Shown: positions 24,403 to 34,021 of the stretch, one piece after another
Layout of the letters: the number at the start of each line of letters is the position of its first letter
Numbering within the stretch: the stretch's first letter is position 1
Assembly: GCF_003402975.1 (NCBI RefSeq)
Contig: NZ_QURB01000005.1
Coordinates: 62,001 to 126,000, forward strand
DNA length: 64,000 nt
Origin: Brumimicrobium aurantiacum
GTDB lineage: Bacteria; Bacteroidota; Bacteroidia; Flavobacteriales_D; Crocinitomicaceae
Direction: 5' to 3'
Translations under genes and position numbers: made by a program
The notes under the pieces: generated by a model
Databases searched by the model: none
What the model was told of the DNA's origin: nothing
The model's input: only the letters and a program-made list of their open reading frames with translations

Positions 24403-27036
24403 TTAGTTCATAATCTCATCCAACTTTTCTTTGTATTCCTTTTCTTGATTTATTGACTTCTGAAGCAGTGTCGCTTCACCTGATTTCCCAGCTTCTTCCA
24501 ATTTAGCTTGCTCCTTTTCCAACTCGTTTATGTTATAATTCACTTGATTAGAAAGACTTCTATAAACCATTGGAAAAACAGCACTAATGTATGCTCCTTC
24601 ATCTTTCGAAAGCGTTTCAAAAACATCAAAATATTCCATTCGTGTTTTAAAATCTTGAACTTTATAATGATTAGCGAAGTTGAATACACCACCGATTAAA
24701 TCATACCCTGAGATTTCTCTGTTTAAAATGGTATTGGCCATAAACGCTAGGTTAGATGTATCTCCATGGTTTTTATAAATGCTAATCAGTTGTGATTTTA
24801 ACGGAGAAGACTTTTCATTTTCTAAATTTTCGGCATATTTCAAAGCAGTTTGAATGTCACTATCCGTTCCATTTGTCAAGCCTTTCAACCCTTTTGAAAT
24901 CACTAAGTATGAACTATCAACTTCAATTGCATTGGTCAATACAGAACGTGTTTCGTTGGCGTATTTATCTTTAAAAAAGTCTTGAGACAATGCTAAAAGT
25001 GCAGCGGCACGTACTTGAGATTTTTCATCAGAAGTTGACATTGATTTTAACTTTTCAAAGGCCAAGTCATGTTGTTCTACTTTTAATCTATTCAATTTAG
25101 AAATTGCTAATTCACGGATATACCAAAAATCATCTTCTAATCCATCCAAGATCAATTGTTGACCAGCTTCTGTTCTCAAACGTACTCCCTTGACCAAAGC
25201 TTGTTCTCTATCTTTATAACGTGGTGCATTGTAATATTGGTGAATGTACCATTCTTTTGGTTTATCATGATTAAAGTCACCTAATATCGTTCTGTCTTCG
25301 TCCACAACAATATTTTCCAATTCACCATTGAATTCGAAAGTAAATCTATTGATGTTTTTATCTACAATAACTTCATGGGTTGTTTTTTCTCCGTTGGCAT
25401 AAACTCCAATTTTCATTGGCAACTTATATAGCGGTGCTTTATCTAAATCTTGTTTTTGTTCAATTTTCACCACAACTTCGCCTTCCTTCACTTCTTGAGA
25501 AATATCAATAATTGGATGATGAGAAGACAAGAACCATTGTTCAAAAAACCAGTTTAAATCTTCTCCTGAAACTTCTTCGAAGGCCAATCGTAAATGGTGA
25601 ATTTCCACAGCTTGAAAAGCATTATCAGTAAGGTATTTATTCAATCCGGCGAAAAACGCTTCGTCTCCTAAATAATAACGCAACATGTGTAAAATTCTTC
25701 CTCCTTTATTGTAAGAGTGAGCATCAAACATATCCTCTTTCTCTTCATAATCAAACCAAATCATATCATGGTGTCCCATTTGTTCTGCTGTTTGGTAATA
25801 ACCGTCGGCTTCAGATTCTGCAACATAATCTGCATGATCTCTACCAGAATAATGTTCGTCCCACAAATACTGAGAGTAGTTAGCAAAGGCTTCATTCAAT
25901 GGTAAATTCGCCCAACTTTCACATGTTACAAGGTTTCCAAACCAATGGTGAAATAATTCATGGGCTATAATTGAATGGTCATTGTGGTCGATCAATTCAC
26001 GCTTTGATTTATATACGAAATCACCAAAAACTACAGCTCCTGTATTTTCCATTGCGCCAGAAACATATTCTCTCACAACAACTTGATGATACTTATCCCA
26101 TTTATACTCTACACCCAAAAGTTCAGAAAAATAGGCAATCATTTCAGGAGTTTCCCCAAAAATCGCTTGGGCATGTTCCTCCCATTCTGGTTCAACATAA
26201 TAATGCAATGGAATTTCTGTTCCATCTGGTTTTACATAAACATCTTCTATTACAGCAAATTCTCCTACAGCCATCATAAATAAATATGGAACATGTGGTA
26301 ACTCCTGCTTCCAATAATCGGTTCTTGTTCCATCGTCATTTTGAGTAGAAGAAATAAACATTCCATTAGAAAGTGTTTTGTATTTATCTTCAACAGTAAT
26401 GAAAATCTCTTGTGTAGTGTTTTGATTTGGTCGGTCAATTGTAGGAAACCAAACAGAACTTGCCTCCGTTTCACCTTGTGTCCAAATATGTGGCATTTGT
26501 CTTTCATTCTCCCCTAGAGGATTGATGAAATACAAACCTTTGTCACTCGTAATTGCGCTAGAGCCACCTTGTTCTTTCTCTTCAGGTTTTGCTGTATAAT
26601 TAATAACTACGGTATATTCTTCCTCTCTGGAATATGTTTTATCTAATTTTATCCTTAAAAATTTAGCATCATTGTATTTATAATCAAGCGCTTCTCCATC
26701 CATTTCAACACTATGAATATCCATTGCTTTAGCATCTAAAATAAGGCTATCCGTAGCATAAAAATGAGGCGAACAAGTAATTGTTGCAGTTCCATTCAAT
26801 TGTGATTTTCCCCAATTAAAATCTACTTCTAATTTAGTATGTATTAAATTGGTTAAGATTGTAGCGGAAGGATTGTAATGATCACGCTCAATGACGATTT
26901 CTTCCTTTTCAACTGGTGCAGTTTCACTAACCTCCGGTTTCGTGCTTTCTGCTTTAGTTGTTGTGGTAGTATTTTTACTTGTCCCACAAGAAAGGAACAA
27001 AGCGGTAGATAAAATTAAAGTATATGTCTTTTTCAT
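24403..27036 (-). CDS. M1-family aminopeptidase, lipoprotein
   Basis: The start at 27036 is chosen because it gives a lipoprotein signal (MKKTYTLILSTALFLSCGTS, acylated Cys17). The in-frame ATG 28 codons upstream would displace it. The protein has 877 residues. It has the M1 exopeptidase motif GAMEN at 327-331, the zinc site HELFH at 359-363 and the third ligand Glu382 in NEAFANY, spaced as in the family. A C-terminal helical repeat domain with an ARM/HEAT-like pattern follows. It should remove N-terminal residues from peptides in the periplasm or at the outer membrane. Confidence 0.92.
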   Translation of the reverse strand: MKKTYTLILSTALFLSCGTSKNTTTTTKAESTKPEVSETAPVEKEEIVIERDHYNPSATILTNLIHTKLEVDFNWGKSQLNGTATITCSPHFYATDSLILDAKAMDIHSVEMDGEALDYKYNDAKFLRIKLDKTYSREEEYTVVINYTAKPEEKEQGGSSAITSDKGLYFINPLGENERQMPHIWTQGETEASSVWFPTIDRPNQNTTQEIFITVEDKYKTLSNGMFISSTQNDDGTRTDYWKQELPHVPYLFMMAVGEFAVIEDVYVKPDGTEIPLHYYVEPEWEEHAQAIFGETPEMIAYFSELLGVEYKWDKYHQVVVREYVSGAMENTGAVVFGDFVYKSKRELIDHNDHSIIAHELFHHWFGNLVTCESWANLPLNEAFANYSQYLWDEHYSGRDHADYVAESEADGYYQTAEQMGHHDMIWFDYEEKEDMFDAHSYNKGGRILHMLRYYLGDEAFFAGLNKYLTDNAFQAVEIHHLRLAFEEVSGEDLNWFFEQWFLSSHHPIIDISQEVKEGEVVVKIEQKQDLDKAPLYKLPMKIGVYANGEKTTHEVIVDKNINRFTFEFNGELENIVVDEDRTILGDFNHDKPKEWYIHQYYNAPRYKDREQALVKGVRLRTEAGQQLILDGLEDDFWYIRELAISKLNRLKVEQHDLAFEKLKSMSTSDEKSQVRAAALLALSQDFFKDKYANETRSVLTNAIEVDSSYLVISKGLKGLTNGTDSDIQTALKYAENLENEKSSPLKSQLISIYKNHGDTSNLAFMANTILNREISGYDLIGGVFNFANHYKVQDFKTRMEYFDVFETLSKDEGAYISAVFPMVYRSLSNQVNYNINELEKEQAKLEEAGKSGEATLLQKSINQEKEYKEKLDEIMN

Positions 27037-27193
27037 AAATCGAATAAAATTTTTGGATAGAAGTGGTTGGTGGATTAACAAAATTAACTTTTTTATTAGG
27101 ACAATCAAATCATGAATCACTGAAAGTCATGATTAAAAAGATGCTGAATAGAATTGTTGTATGCATTTGCGTAATTAATTCCACTAGAAAAAT

Positions 27194-27201
27194 TATATTT
27201 G
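27194..27201 (+). promoter_or_regulatory. TAnnTTTG -7 box upstream of biotin carrier gene
   Basis: TATATTTG lies 26 bases before the ATG at 27228. A TTTG at 27166 is 24 bases upstream, somewhat farther than the usual ~19-base spacing. Confidence 0.4.
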
Positions 27202-27227
27202 TGGTGATTGATTAAAAAAACCTCAAA

Positions 27228-27698
27228 ATGGCAGAAGCAAAATTTATCGTTGACGGAAATGAAGTAAAAGGAGAAAAAGGATTCAGTTCAGTAGAATGGA
27301 TTGATGACACTTATTTTACTATTCACTTTATGGGGAAAAAGTTTCATGGAGAAATCGTTGAAGCGGCAACGGAAGATCAGAAGATGACCATCAAGGTAAA
27401 TCAACGCACATTTGAGGTTAAAAAAGAACGTCCAATTGACGAATTGATTCGTGAAATGGGATTAGACAAAAAGAAAGTCAAAAAACTACATCAGTTGAAA
27501 TCTCCAATGCCGGGAAGAATCCTTAATTTTTCAATTGAAGTTGGTGATGAAGTAACTTTAGGCTCTCCGCTATTAACATTAGAAGCCATGAAAATGGAAA
27601 ATGTGATTAAAGCTGAAGGAGAAGGAATCGTTAAATCAATCGTCAAAGACAAAGAAACAGTTGTAGAAAAAGGTGAGTTGATTATTGAGTTTGAATAA
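27228..27698 (+). CDS. Biotin carboxyl carrier protein
   Basis: This 156-residue protein has a C-terminal biotinyl domain (residues ~85-156: SPMPGRILNFSIEVGDEVTL, then LLTLEAMKMENVIKAEGEGI) with the biotinylated Lys122 in the AMKM motif. Residues 1-80 form a beta-rich N-terminal part that matches the carrier subunit of acyl-CoA carboxylases of Bacteroidota more than AccB of fatty-acid synthesis. No carboxylase genes are adjacent, so the partner enzyme (acetyl- or propionyl-CoA carboxylase) lies elsewhere. The gene is monocistronic and convergent with the AlkD-like gene. Confidence 0.85.
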   Translation: MAEAKFIVDGNEVKGEKGFSSVEWIDDTYFTIHFMGKKFHGEIVEAATEDQKMTIKVNQRTFEVKKERPIDELIREMGLDKKKVKKLHQLKSPMPGRILNFSIEVGDEVTLGSPLLTLEAMKMENVIKAEGEGIVKSIVKDKETVVEKGELIIEFE

Positions 27699-27711
27699 TT
27701 AAAACTCACAA

Positions 27712-28374
27712 TTAGCTAGTAATCAATCGCAAGGCTTCCTTTTTAGAAAGTGGTTGTAGTTCATGTTTGGCTACAAAATCAATCACCCACTTTTCATTCA
27801 TTCGACTGTTTTCTCGCAGTACCCAACCAATGGCTTTTTTGATAAAGAATTCTTTTGAGTGGTTTAATTTCAGGATAATTTCTTCCAACAATTCAAGATC
27901 TGTATCCTTTTTATATTTCAATTGAAAAAGCAAAGCACTTCTTTGTAACCAAATATTTTCAGATTTCAACCATCGATCAACAGCCGGATTTATTTCTTCT
28001 GGATATTGTTTAAAATAATAAGCCAAGGATTTTGTTGCTATGAAATCAATTGTATCCCACCACGAATTTCGAACAATCAACCATTCAATCAATTTCAAAT
28101 CTTCTTTTGCTAATTTCTTCATGTATTTGGCCAACAATTCTTGAGCAAAATAATGCAATTCGCGTTGAGGTTCATTCCAAAGCTGTTGAACAAAATCAAA
28201 AGCTTCCGCTTTGGTTGGCAAATTCTCTTTAAGCAAAAAGGGTTTCTGTAAATCTCTACGAAAAGGTGTTTTTAGTCCAAAATATTCAAACCTATTCTTC
28301 ATATAGGCCGATTGCTGTTTTGCAATTTCAGCATTTCTTTCATTCTCAAAAACCGAAATAATTGGATGTTTCAT
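27712..28374 (-). CDS. AlkD-like DNA alkylation repair protein
   Basis: This 220-residue all-helical protein has the HEAT-like repeat pattern of the AlkD family: AYMKNRFEYFGLKTPFRRDL, WNEPQRELHYFAQELLAKYM, SWWDTIDFIATKSLAYYFKQ, and SKEFFIKKAIGWVLRENSRM near 175-195. AlkD is a DNA glycosylase that removes bulky N3- or N7-alkylpurines without base flipping. The conserved Trp and Asp in the WWDTID segment match the active-site region. Some family members have lost glycosylase activity, so the exact reaction is inferred. Confidence 0.85.
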   Translation of the reverse strand: MKHPIISVFENERNAEIAKQQSAYMKNRFEYFGLKTPFRRDLQKPFLLKENLPTKAEAFDFVQQLWNEPQRELHYFAQELLAKYMKKLAKEDLKLIEWLIVRNSWWDTIDFIATKSLAYYFKQYPEEINPAVDRWLKSENIWLQRSALLFQLKYKKDTDLELLEEIILKLNHSKEFFIKKAIGWVLRENSRMNEKWVIDFVAKHELQPLSKKEALRLITS

Positions 28375-28615
28375 TGCTCAAAAATAATCATATAATTTCG
28401 AAAAATAATCTTGATTTTCTCGAATTTAAATAGACATGAAACCGGACAAAAACGTTACAACCTCATCCTTCAAAACCATTCGAAAAACCACCAAAGGCCT
28501 TAAAAAACAAGCCGTAACAAGCTAAAAACCACCATCTGTAGGCTATATGTAGTCGCCACCTCCACAATTAATTATGTATAATTATCATTAAATTAGCATC
28601 AAATTATAAAACTCT

Positions 28616-31600
28616 ATGAAAAAAAGAATCGTTAAAAGAATTTTAGCGTTATCTCTATTGGTGACGTCACAATTCTCTTTCGGCCAAAACCCTGGCGATA
28701 CAACAATTGTACAAGGTTTCAATTTTAACAGTACTGTTCGAGACACTCAAATTGTATTTCCCGATTTTAACTCAAACGAAGTAGAAAGAATTTGGATGAA
28801 ATACACAATGCGTTGTAAAGACGGATTAGTATCTCCAGGTGTACCAGGACAAACGAATATTGGATGTGGAGAATGGGATTATTCATGTAATACTTACATC
28901 ACTGATTCAACACGTATTGATTCAATCAAGGCGAAAATTGACGAATTTATCGTTTACCCTCAAGCCTCTTCGAACAATACATACAGCACAACAGGAAGTT
29001 ACAATTTGTATGAAAACAACCATTATGATGTTCAAATTACATCAACAACAAACGAAACAAATGCTGATGTAACTACATCTGCAGGACAAACTTCTTCTGC
29101 ATTATCTCATACAGAAAGAGGAGGTAGATCGTTTGTTTTACTGACAGCTTCACAATTAACAACTGCAGGATTAACAGTTGGAGATATTGATGCATTATCT
29201 TTGTATAGCAATGGAAGTACAAACAATTTGAATCACTTAGTATTCAAAATGAAAGAAGTTGCTTTCACGGATTTAGATAATGTTGGACTTACAGACTTAA
29301 CTGGAGGTACGGAAGTATTTCACGGTGATTGGGCTTTAAGCAATGGACAAAATAAAATCCCATTTTACCAAGCATTTAACTGGACTGGAGGAAATTTATT
29401 GATTGAAGTAATCTCTTCTTCTAACAATGGTACAACAGCAGTATCTTTAGATGGAACAGACGTTAGTGCAACACAAGCATTAAACAATGAGGAAAACCAA
29501 TATGCAACACTTTTCCCAGGAAACTATATTCAAGCCGACAGTTATCTAGGTGTTGGAGGATCAACAAACAGAACTGTTGAAGCATGGATTAAAACAACAG
29601 GTACAAATGGAACAATTCTTTACTGGGGTACAAATGCTGAAGGAGAAAGATTTACTGTAAAAGTAGATACAGACGGTAGGCCAAGACTTGAAGTTCAAAA
29701 TGGTTCTGTAAGAGGTAATTTCTTAATTAACGATGGTGAATGGCATCATTTAGCGATAACTACAGAAGGGATTAGTCTGACAGGAACTAAGATGTATGTT
29801 GATGGAACATTAATCAACAATATCGATATGAACAATGTTATTGTGAACACAAATTTGAGTGCTCCAGTTCATATTTCTAAAGGTCACAATAGCAAGTTTT
29901 TCAATGGAAGTATTGATGATGTAAGAATTTGGGATGTTGATTTACCACAAACAACAATCCAGGAAAACATGAATACACGCGTCAACAGCTCACACCCAAA
30001 CTACACAAACCTTCAATTAAACTATGTTTTTGACTCATCAACAGGAATTGTTGAAGACCAATCAGGAAACAACAACGATGGTCAATTCATAAATGGAGCT
30101 GCATTTGGAAATATCTCATCTAGTAACCATATGTTTGATTTTAAAAGCAACACCGTAATTCCAGATATTACATTACATCAAGCCGACTATGTATTATCAA
30201 TCAACAATACCCAAGAATACGATTCAATTTTAAAAGATCATTATACAGTTGCACACAATATTATAGATCCAGCAAATGGGACTTACTCCTCTGACATTAT
30301 AACCACCTACTTCACCTATTATCCAGATTCAAATACTGTTTATGACATCAATGGAAATGTAACTGGAAATACACTTGCACAAAACTTATTTACAATCAAT
30401 AATACAATTGTAGATTACTACTTGCGTTCACCAAGTCAATTAGAGATTTTATCATTGGTTACGCCTTATGGAATCAACTTAGACCTAGGTGATGATGGTG
30501 TAGCGTGGTATTTTGATGTAACAGACTTCTACCCTGTCTTAAAGAACAATCGAGGTCTTAAAATGACAAGAGGAGGACAATGGCAAGAAGACATAGACAT
30601 TAAATTTTTGTTTGTGCACGGAACTCCTACCCGTGAAGTGTTAGACCTTCGTCAAATTTGGAATGTAGACAAAAGAAGCTATGCTGTTATAAATAGTGAT
30701 CAATATTACGAACCAAGAACAGTTGAACTTCCTTCCAATACGGTTGAAGCCAAAATCAAATCAGCCATCACCGGTCACGGTCAAGAAGGTGAGTTTATTC
30801 CTCGTCAACATTATCTAGACATCAATAACGGACAAGAATATAAAGAATGGCAAGTTTGGATGAAATGTGCTAACAATCCAATTTACCCTCAGGGAGGGAC
30901 ATGGATTTATGACAGAGCAGGATGGTGTCCAGGAATGCCAACTCAAGTCGAAGAACTAGATGTTACAAACTTTATCACAAATGATCAAATCGAGGTGGAT
31001 TATGGGATTACCTCAACTTCAGGAACGTCTAACTACATTGTAAATCACCAAATCATTGCTTATGGTGCAAAAAACTTTGCTACAGATGCTAGAATCCAAA
31101 TGGTAAAAGAGCCAAATGATGCAATTTCACACCTGAGAACAAATCCAACTTGCAGTCAGCCAGTGGTTACAATTCAAAACTCGGGAAGTAATACGATCAC
31201 TTCAATGACGATTGAATATTCTATTAATGGTGGAACGCCAGAATCATTCGATTGGACAGGATCAATTGACTTCTTAGACGAAGAAGAAGTTGTTTTACCA
31301 GCAACGGTATCTTTTTGGAGTGCAGCCAATCAAAATTCTTCAAATAGATTTACAGCAGAAATCGTATCTGTGAATGGCGCAAGCGACGAATATGCGCATA
31401 ACAACGCCTACACGTCAACATTTGATGTAACAGATATTGTTGAACCAGAATTCGTTCTAGAAGTCAAAACAAACAGTGCTGCAAGTCAAAACAACTATAG
31501 AATTGAAGATGCAGATGGAAACATCATTATGGAAAGAACAAGTTTATCAAACAACACTACATATACAGATACACTTGGTTTAACAATTGGATGTTACCGT

Positions 31601-32026
31601 TATATCATTGAAGATTCAGGAGAAAATGGAATCGATTTTTGGGCAAACAATGAAGGAACGGGTTACATGAGATTCACAGACTTAAATGGTGGAATCATCA
31701 AACCTATGGAGGGTGACTTTGGAACAAGTTATATTTATGAATTTAGTGTAACTGAGGATCTTTCAACTGCAAACCAAACAAAATACACTCCTTCAATTAA
31801 CATTTCCCCAATTCCATCAAACAATCAAATCAAAATTGAGATGAAAGGTATTGAGGACGGAACATATACCATTTACAATGTTCAAGGCAAGGAAATTAAA
31901 AATGGATCAGTCCAAGACTTGATTTCAAATCCAACAATTTCTATCAATAATTGGGATAATGCAGTGTATTTTATACACTTTAATTCAAAAAACACAACAA
32001 CAGTAAAGAAGTTTATTAAGAATTAA
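28616..32026 (+). CDS. T9SS-exported protein with LamG and PNGase F-like domains
   Basis: This 1136-residue protein has a signal peptide (MKKRIVKRILALSLLVTSQF). An N-terminal PNGase F-type beta-sandwich has GCGEWDYSC near 82, and a LamG/concanavalin-like domain covers ~300-450 (RTVEAWIKTTG, NDGEWHHLAITTEG, IDDVRIWDVDLP). A second PNGase F-like domain lies at ~665-820 (EWQVWMKCANNPIYPQGGTW, then DRAGWCPGMPTQVEELDVT). A T9SS type A sorting domain closes it (about 1060-1136: INISPIPSNNQIKIEM and AVYFIHFNS). PNGase F removes N-linked glycans by cleaving the Asn side-chain amide. Whether catalytic residues are intact cannot be decided here. It should be anchored at or released from the cell surface. 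Confidence 0.82.
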   Translation: MKKRIVKRILALSLLVTSQFSFGQNPGDTTIVQGFNFNSTVRDTQIVFPDFNSNEVERIWMKYTMRCKDGLVSPGVPGQTNIGCGEWDYSCNTYITDSTRIDSIKAKIDEFIVYPQASSNNTYSTTGSYNLYENNHYDVQITSTTNETNADVTTSAGQTSSALSHTERGGRSFVLLTASQLTTAGLTVGDIDALSLYSNGSTNNLNHLVFKMKEVAFTDLDNVGLTDLTGGTEVFHGDWALSNGQNKIPFYQAFNWTGGNLLIEVISSSNNGTTAVSLDGTDVSATQALNNEENQYATLFPGNYIQADSYLGVGGSTNRTVEAWIKTTGTNGTILYWGTNAEGERFTVKVDTDGRPRLEVQNGSVRGNFLINDGEWHHLAITTEGISLTGTKMYVDGTLINNIDMNNVIVNTNLSAPVHISKGHNSKFFNGSIDDVRIWDVDLPQTTIQENMNTRVNSSHPNYTNLQLNYVFDSSTGIVEDQSGNNNDGQFINGAAFGNISSSNHMFDFKSNTVIPDITLHQADYVLSINNTQEYDSILKDHYTVAHNIIDPANGTYSSDIITTYFTYYPDSNTVYDINGNVTGNTLAQNLFTINNTIVDYYLRSPSQLEILSLVTPYGINLDLGDDGVAWYFDVTDFYPVLKNNRGLKMTRGGQWQEDIDIKFLFVHGTPTREVLDLRQIWNVDKRSYAVINSDQYYEPRTVELPSNTVEAKIKSAITGHGQEGEFIPRQHYLDINNGQEYKEWQVWMKCANNPIYPQGGTWIYDRAGWCPGMPTQVEELDVTNFITNDQIEVDYGITSTSGTSNYIVNHQIIAYGAKNFATDARIQMVKEPNDAISHLRTNPTCSQPVVTIQNSGSNTITSMTIEYSINGGTPESFDWTGSIDFLDEEEVVLPATVSFWSAANQNSSNRFTAEIVSVNGASDEYAHNNAYTSTFDVTDIVEPEFVLEVKTNSAASQNNYRIEDADGNIIMERTSLSNNTTYTDTLGLTIGCYRYIIEDSGENGIDFWANNEGTGYMRFTDLNGGIIKPMEGDFGTSYIYEFSVTEDLSTANQTKYTPSINISPIPSNNQIKIEMKGIEDGTYTIYNVQGKEIKNGSVQDLISNPTISINNWDNAVYFIHFNSKNTTTVKKFIKN

Positions 32027-32069
32027 TTTCTCAAGGATTAAAAATCCATTATTTTAGCCCAACAGAAAA

Positions 32070-33863
32070 ATGAAAAGAGGCCTTTTAAATATCATTTTTC
32101 TGTTGGGCTTCTTTATGACCTCAACAGAAAGCTTTGCTCAAAACAAAGAGCAACTATCAGACAGCTATAATAAATTCAAGGAAAGCCTCAAACAAGAAGA
32201 TCTTGAAGTTTTCAAGAAAGACTTCGAACAATTTGCGAACCAAGCCATTGAACAAGATCAAGACTCTTTATTAATCGAAGGAGTGCTTCTTGCGGGAAGA
32301 TATTTTAAAAACAAAAATGAATACATCACTCGAATAAAGTGGTTCCAATACGCTATTGACTCTCTATGTCAATCTGGCGCCGTGAAATGTGTTAACATAC
32401 AACGTGATTTCGCAGCAATTTATAGCTATATCGGTCAATATGACAAAGCCAATGAACTTCTATTCGAAGGATTAAACTATTTAGCCGATAACAATCACCC
32501 ACTAATGGCTGTTTTCAACCATAGTTTAATTGCAAAAAATTATATTAAAAGTGAGCAATATGAACTTGCTGAAAAACATTACCTAAAAGCAATAGAACTT
32601 AGTAAGTTGAAAGAAAAAGTATTCTTCACAGTTCACACTTACAACAATATTGGTGTATTTTACGAGAATATCAAAGATTACGAAAAAGCAATAACCTATT
32701 ACAATAAAGGGATTGAGTTATTAGAAAACAGAAATTTAACTACAAAACTTAGGACACAACTGGTTCTACTTAAAGGAAACCTTGGCGGAGTACTTCTCAA
32801 TCAAAAAAGTGAAGAAAAAAGGGGATTGACATATTTATATGAAGATTTGAACTTCAACCTCAAACAAAGGGAATTTAATATTGCAATAAATGCGGCGAGT
32901 AGACTCGCTTTACATTATAAATCAAAAAAGAAATATACCAAAGCTATTGAAGTTTTAAGTTATTGTTTAGAAAACATTGACAGTTCATACATCAAAAATG
33001 GACACAGAAATAACACTACCAATCTATATGATTGGCTTTTTAAAATGAACCTTCAGAATCAAAACAATAAAATGGCACTACACTACTTTGAAAAGTATGA
33101 CGCGCTAAGAACAAAAAACCAAGAAATTCGAAAAGAAAACCGTTACAAAATTGAGAAAACCTTGCTTGAAAATATATTGACTGCACAATTGAATATTCAA
33201 AGGCAAGAAATCAAATTTAAAGACATAGAAAACAAAAGATTAAAACAAAAAAATGAAGATTTTTTCTATCGGATTGTTTTGGGTTCTATTTCATTTATAA
33301 TTTTATCTGTGGTCATTATATTTTATAGTCGAAAACGCATTGATTTAATGCGTACAAAAAAAGAACTGGCAGAAAACAAATTTGAAGTTGAAAAACTGGA
33401 AAAGGAAAAAGCAAAAATTGAATTGAACTATAAAAACAAAGACATTACAGATTTTGCAATTGATATTTCGAGAAAGCAAGAAATTCTTACAGAATTAAAA
33501 TCAAAATTGAATGAAATAATCGAGAAACAACCAAAGGATACTCCAACTAGCGCCGAACTTAAAAGCTTAATACGTTACGCCAACAACAATCTAATTATTG
33601 ATGATCAGTTAAACAAATTCCAACAGAATGTAGAGGAAGTCAATTACCAATTCTTTGACGTTTTGAAAGAGAAATATCCAGAGCTAACTGAACTTGACAA
33701 AAATATTTGTGGATTAATTAGATTGGGATTATCCAATAAAGAAATAGCAACCATGCGGAATGTAAGTTACAAAGCAATCCGTATGTCTCGTTATAGAATT
33801 CGTAAAAAACTTAATTTGCCGCCAGAAGTAAACATCGTAGAATTTTTAAAATCGATAGAGTAA
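32070..33863 (+). CDS. TPR sensor/regulator with membrane segment and LuxR-type HTH
   Basis: This 597-residue protein has a signal-like N-terminus (MKRGLLNIIFLLGFFMTSTE). TPR repeats lie at ~40-370 (SYIGQYDKANELLFEGLNYL, SEQYELAEKHYLKAIELSK, IKDYEKAITYYNKGIELL). One transmembrane helix follows at ~399-420 (RIVLGSISFIILSVVIIFYS), then a coiled coil at ~425-480. The C-terminal HTH at ~540-590 has a LuxR-like form (ELDKNICGLIRLGLSNKEIA, YKAIRMSRYRIRKKL). This is the Bacteroidota family of one-protein regulators with periplasmic TPRs and a cytoplasmic DNA-binding domain. It starts 43 bases after the PNGase-like gene, which may be a target or functional neighbour. Confidence 0.82.
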   Translation: MKRGLLNIIFLLGFFMTSTESFAQNKEQLSDSYNKFKESLKQEDLEVFKKDFEQFANQAIEQDQDSLLIEGVLLAGRYFKNKNEYITRIKWFQYAIDSLCQSGAVKCVNIQRDFAAIYSYIGQYDKANELLFEGLNYLADNNHPLMAVFNHSLIAKNYIKSEQYELAEKHYLKAIELSKLKEKVFFTVHTYNNIGVFYENIKDYEKAITYYNKGIELLENRNLTTKLRTQLVLLKGNLGGVLLNQKSEEKRGLTYLYEDLNFNLKQREFNIAINAASRLALHYKSKKKYTKAIEVLSYCLENIDSSYIKNGHRNNTTNLYDWLFKMNLQNQNNKMALHYFEKYDALRTKNQEIRKENRYKIEKTLLENILTAQLNIQRQEIKFKDIENKRLKQKNEDFFYRIVLGSISFIILSVVIIFYSRKRIDLMRTKKELAENKFEVEKLEKEKAKIELNYKNKDITDFAIDISRKQEILTELKSKLNEIIEKQPKDTPTSAELKSLIRYANNNLIIDDQLNKFQQNVEEVNYQFFDVLKEKYPELTELDKNICGLIRLGLSNKEIATMRNVSYKAIRMSRYRIRKKLNLPPEVNIVEFLKSIE

Positions 33864-34007
33864 TCATCATTTTTATTTAAAAACACGACAGCCTGATATT
33901 CTTACACAGACACTGTATTACAGCTCTTTATCAACCACTCCTTTTCACTATCATCGTCTTTTATTCGTTCTCTTCCAATGAATAAATGTTTTACCACTCA
34001 TTATTTA

Positions 34008-34015
34008 TATATTTG
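34008..34015 (+). promoter_or_regulatory. TAnnTTTG -7 box adjacent to polyprenyl synthase start
   Basis: TATATTTG is followed by six bases and then the ATG at 34022. It lies inside any frame begun at 33986, which supports the downstream start and suggests a nearly leaderless mRNA. Confidence 0.5.
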
Positions 34016-34021
34016 CATACA

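Noticed and set aside
28375-28615. Riboswitch or small RNA upstream of the PNGase F-like gene
   Set aside because: No stable conserved structure or known motif could be recognised in this AT-rich spacer.
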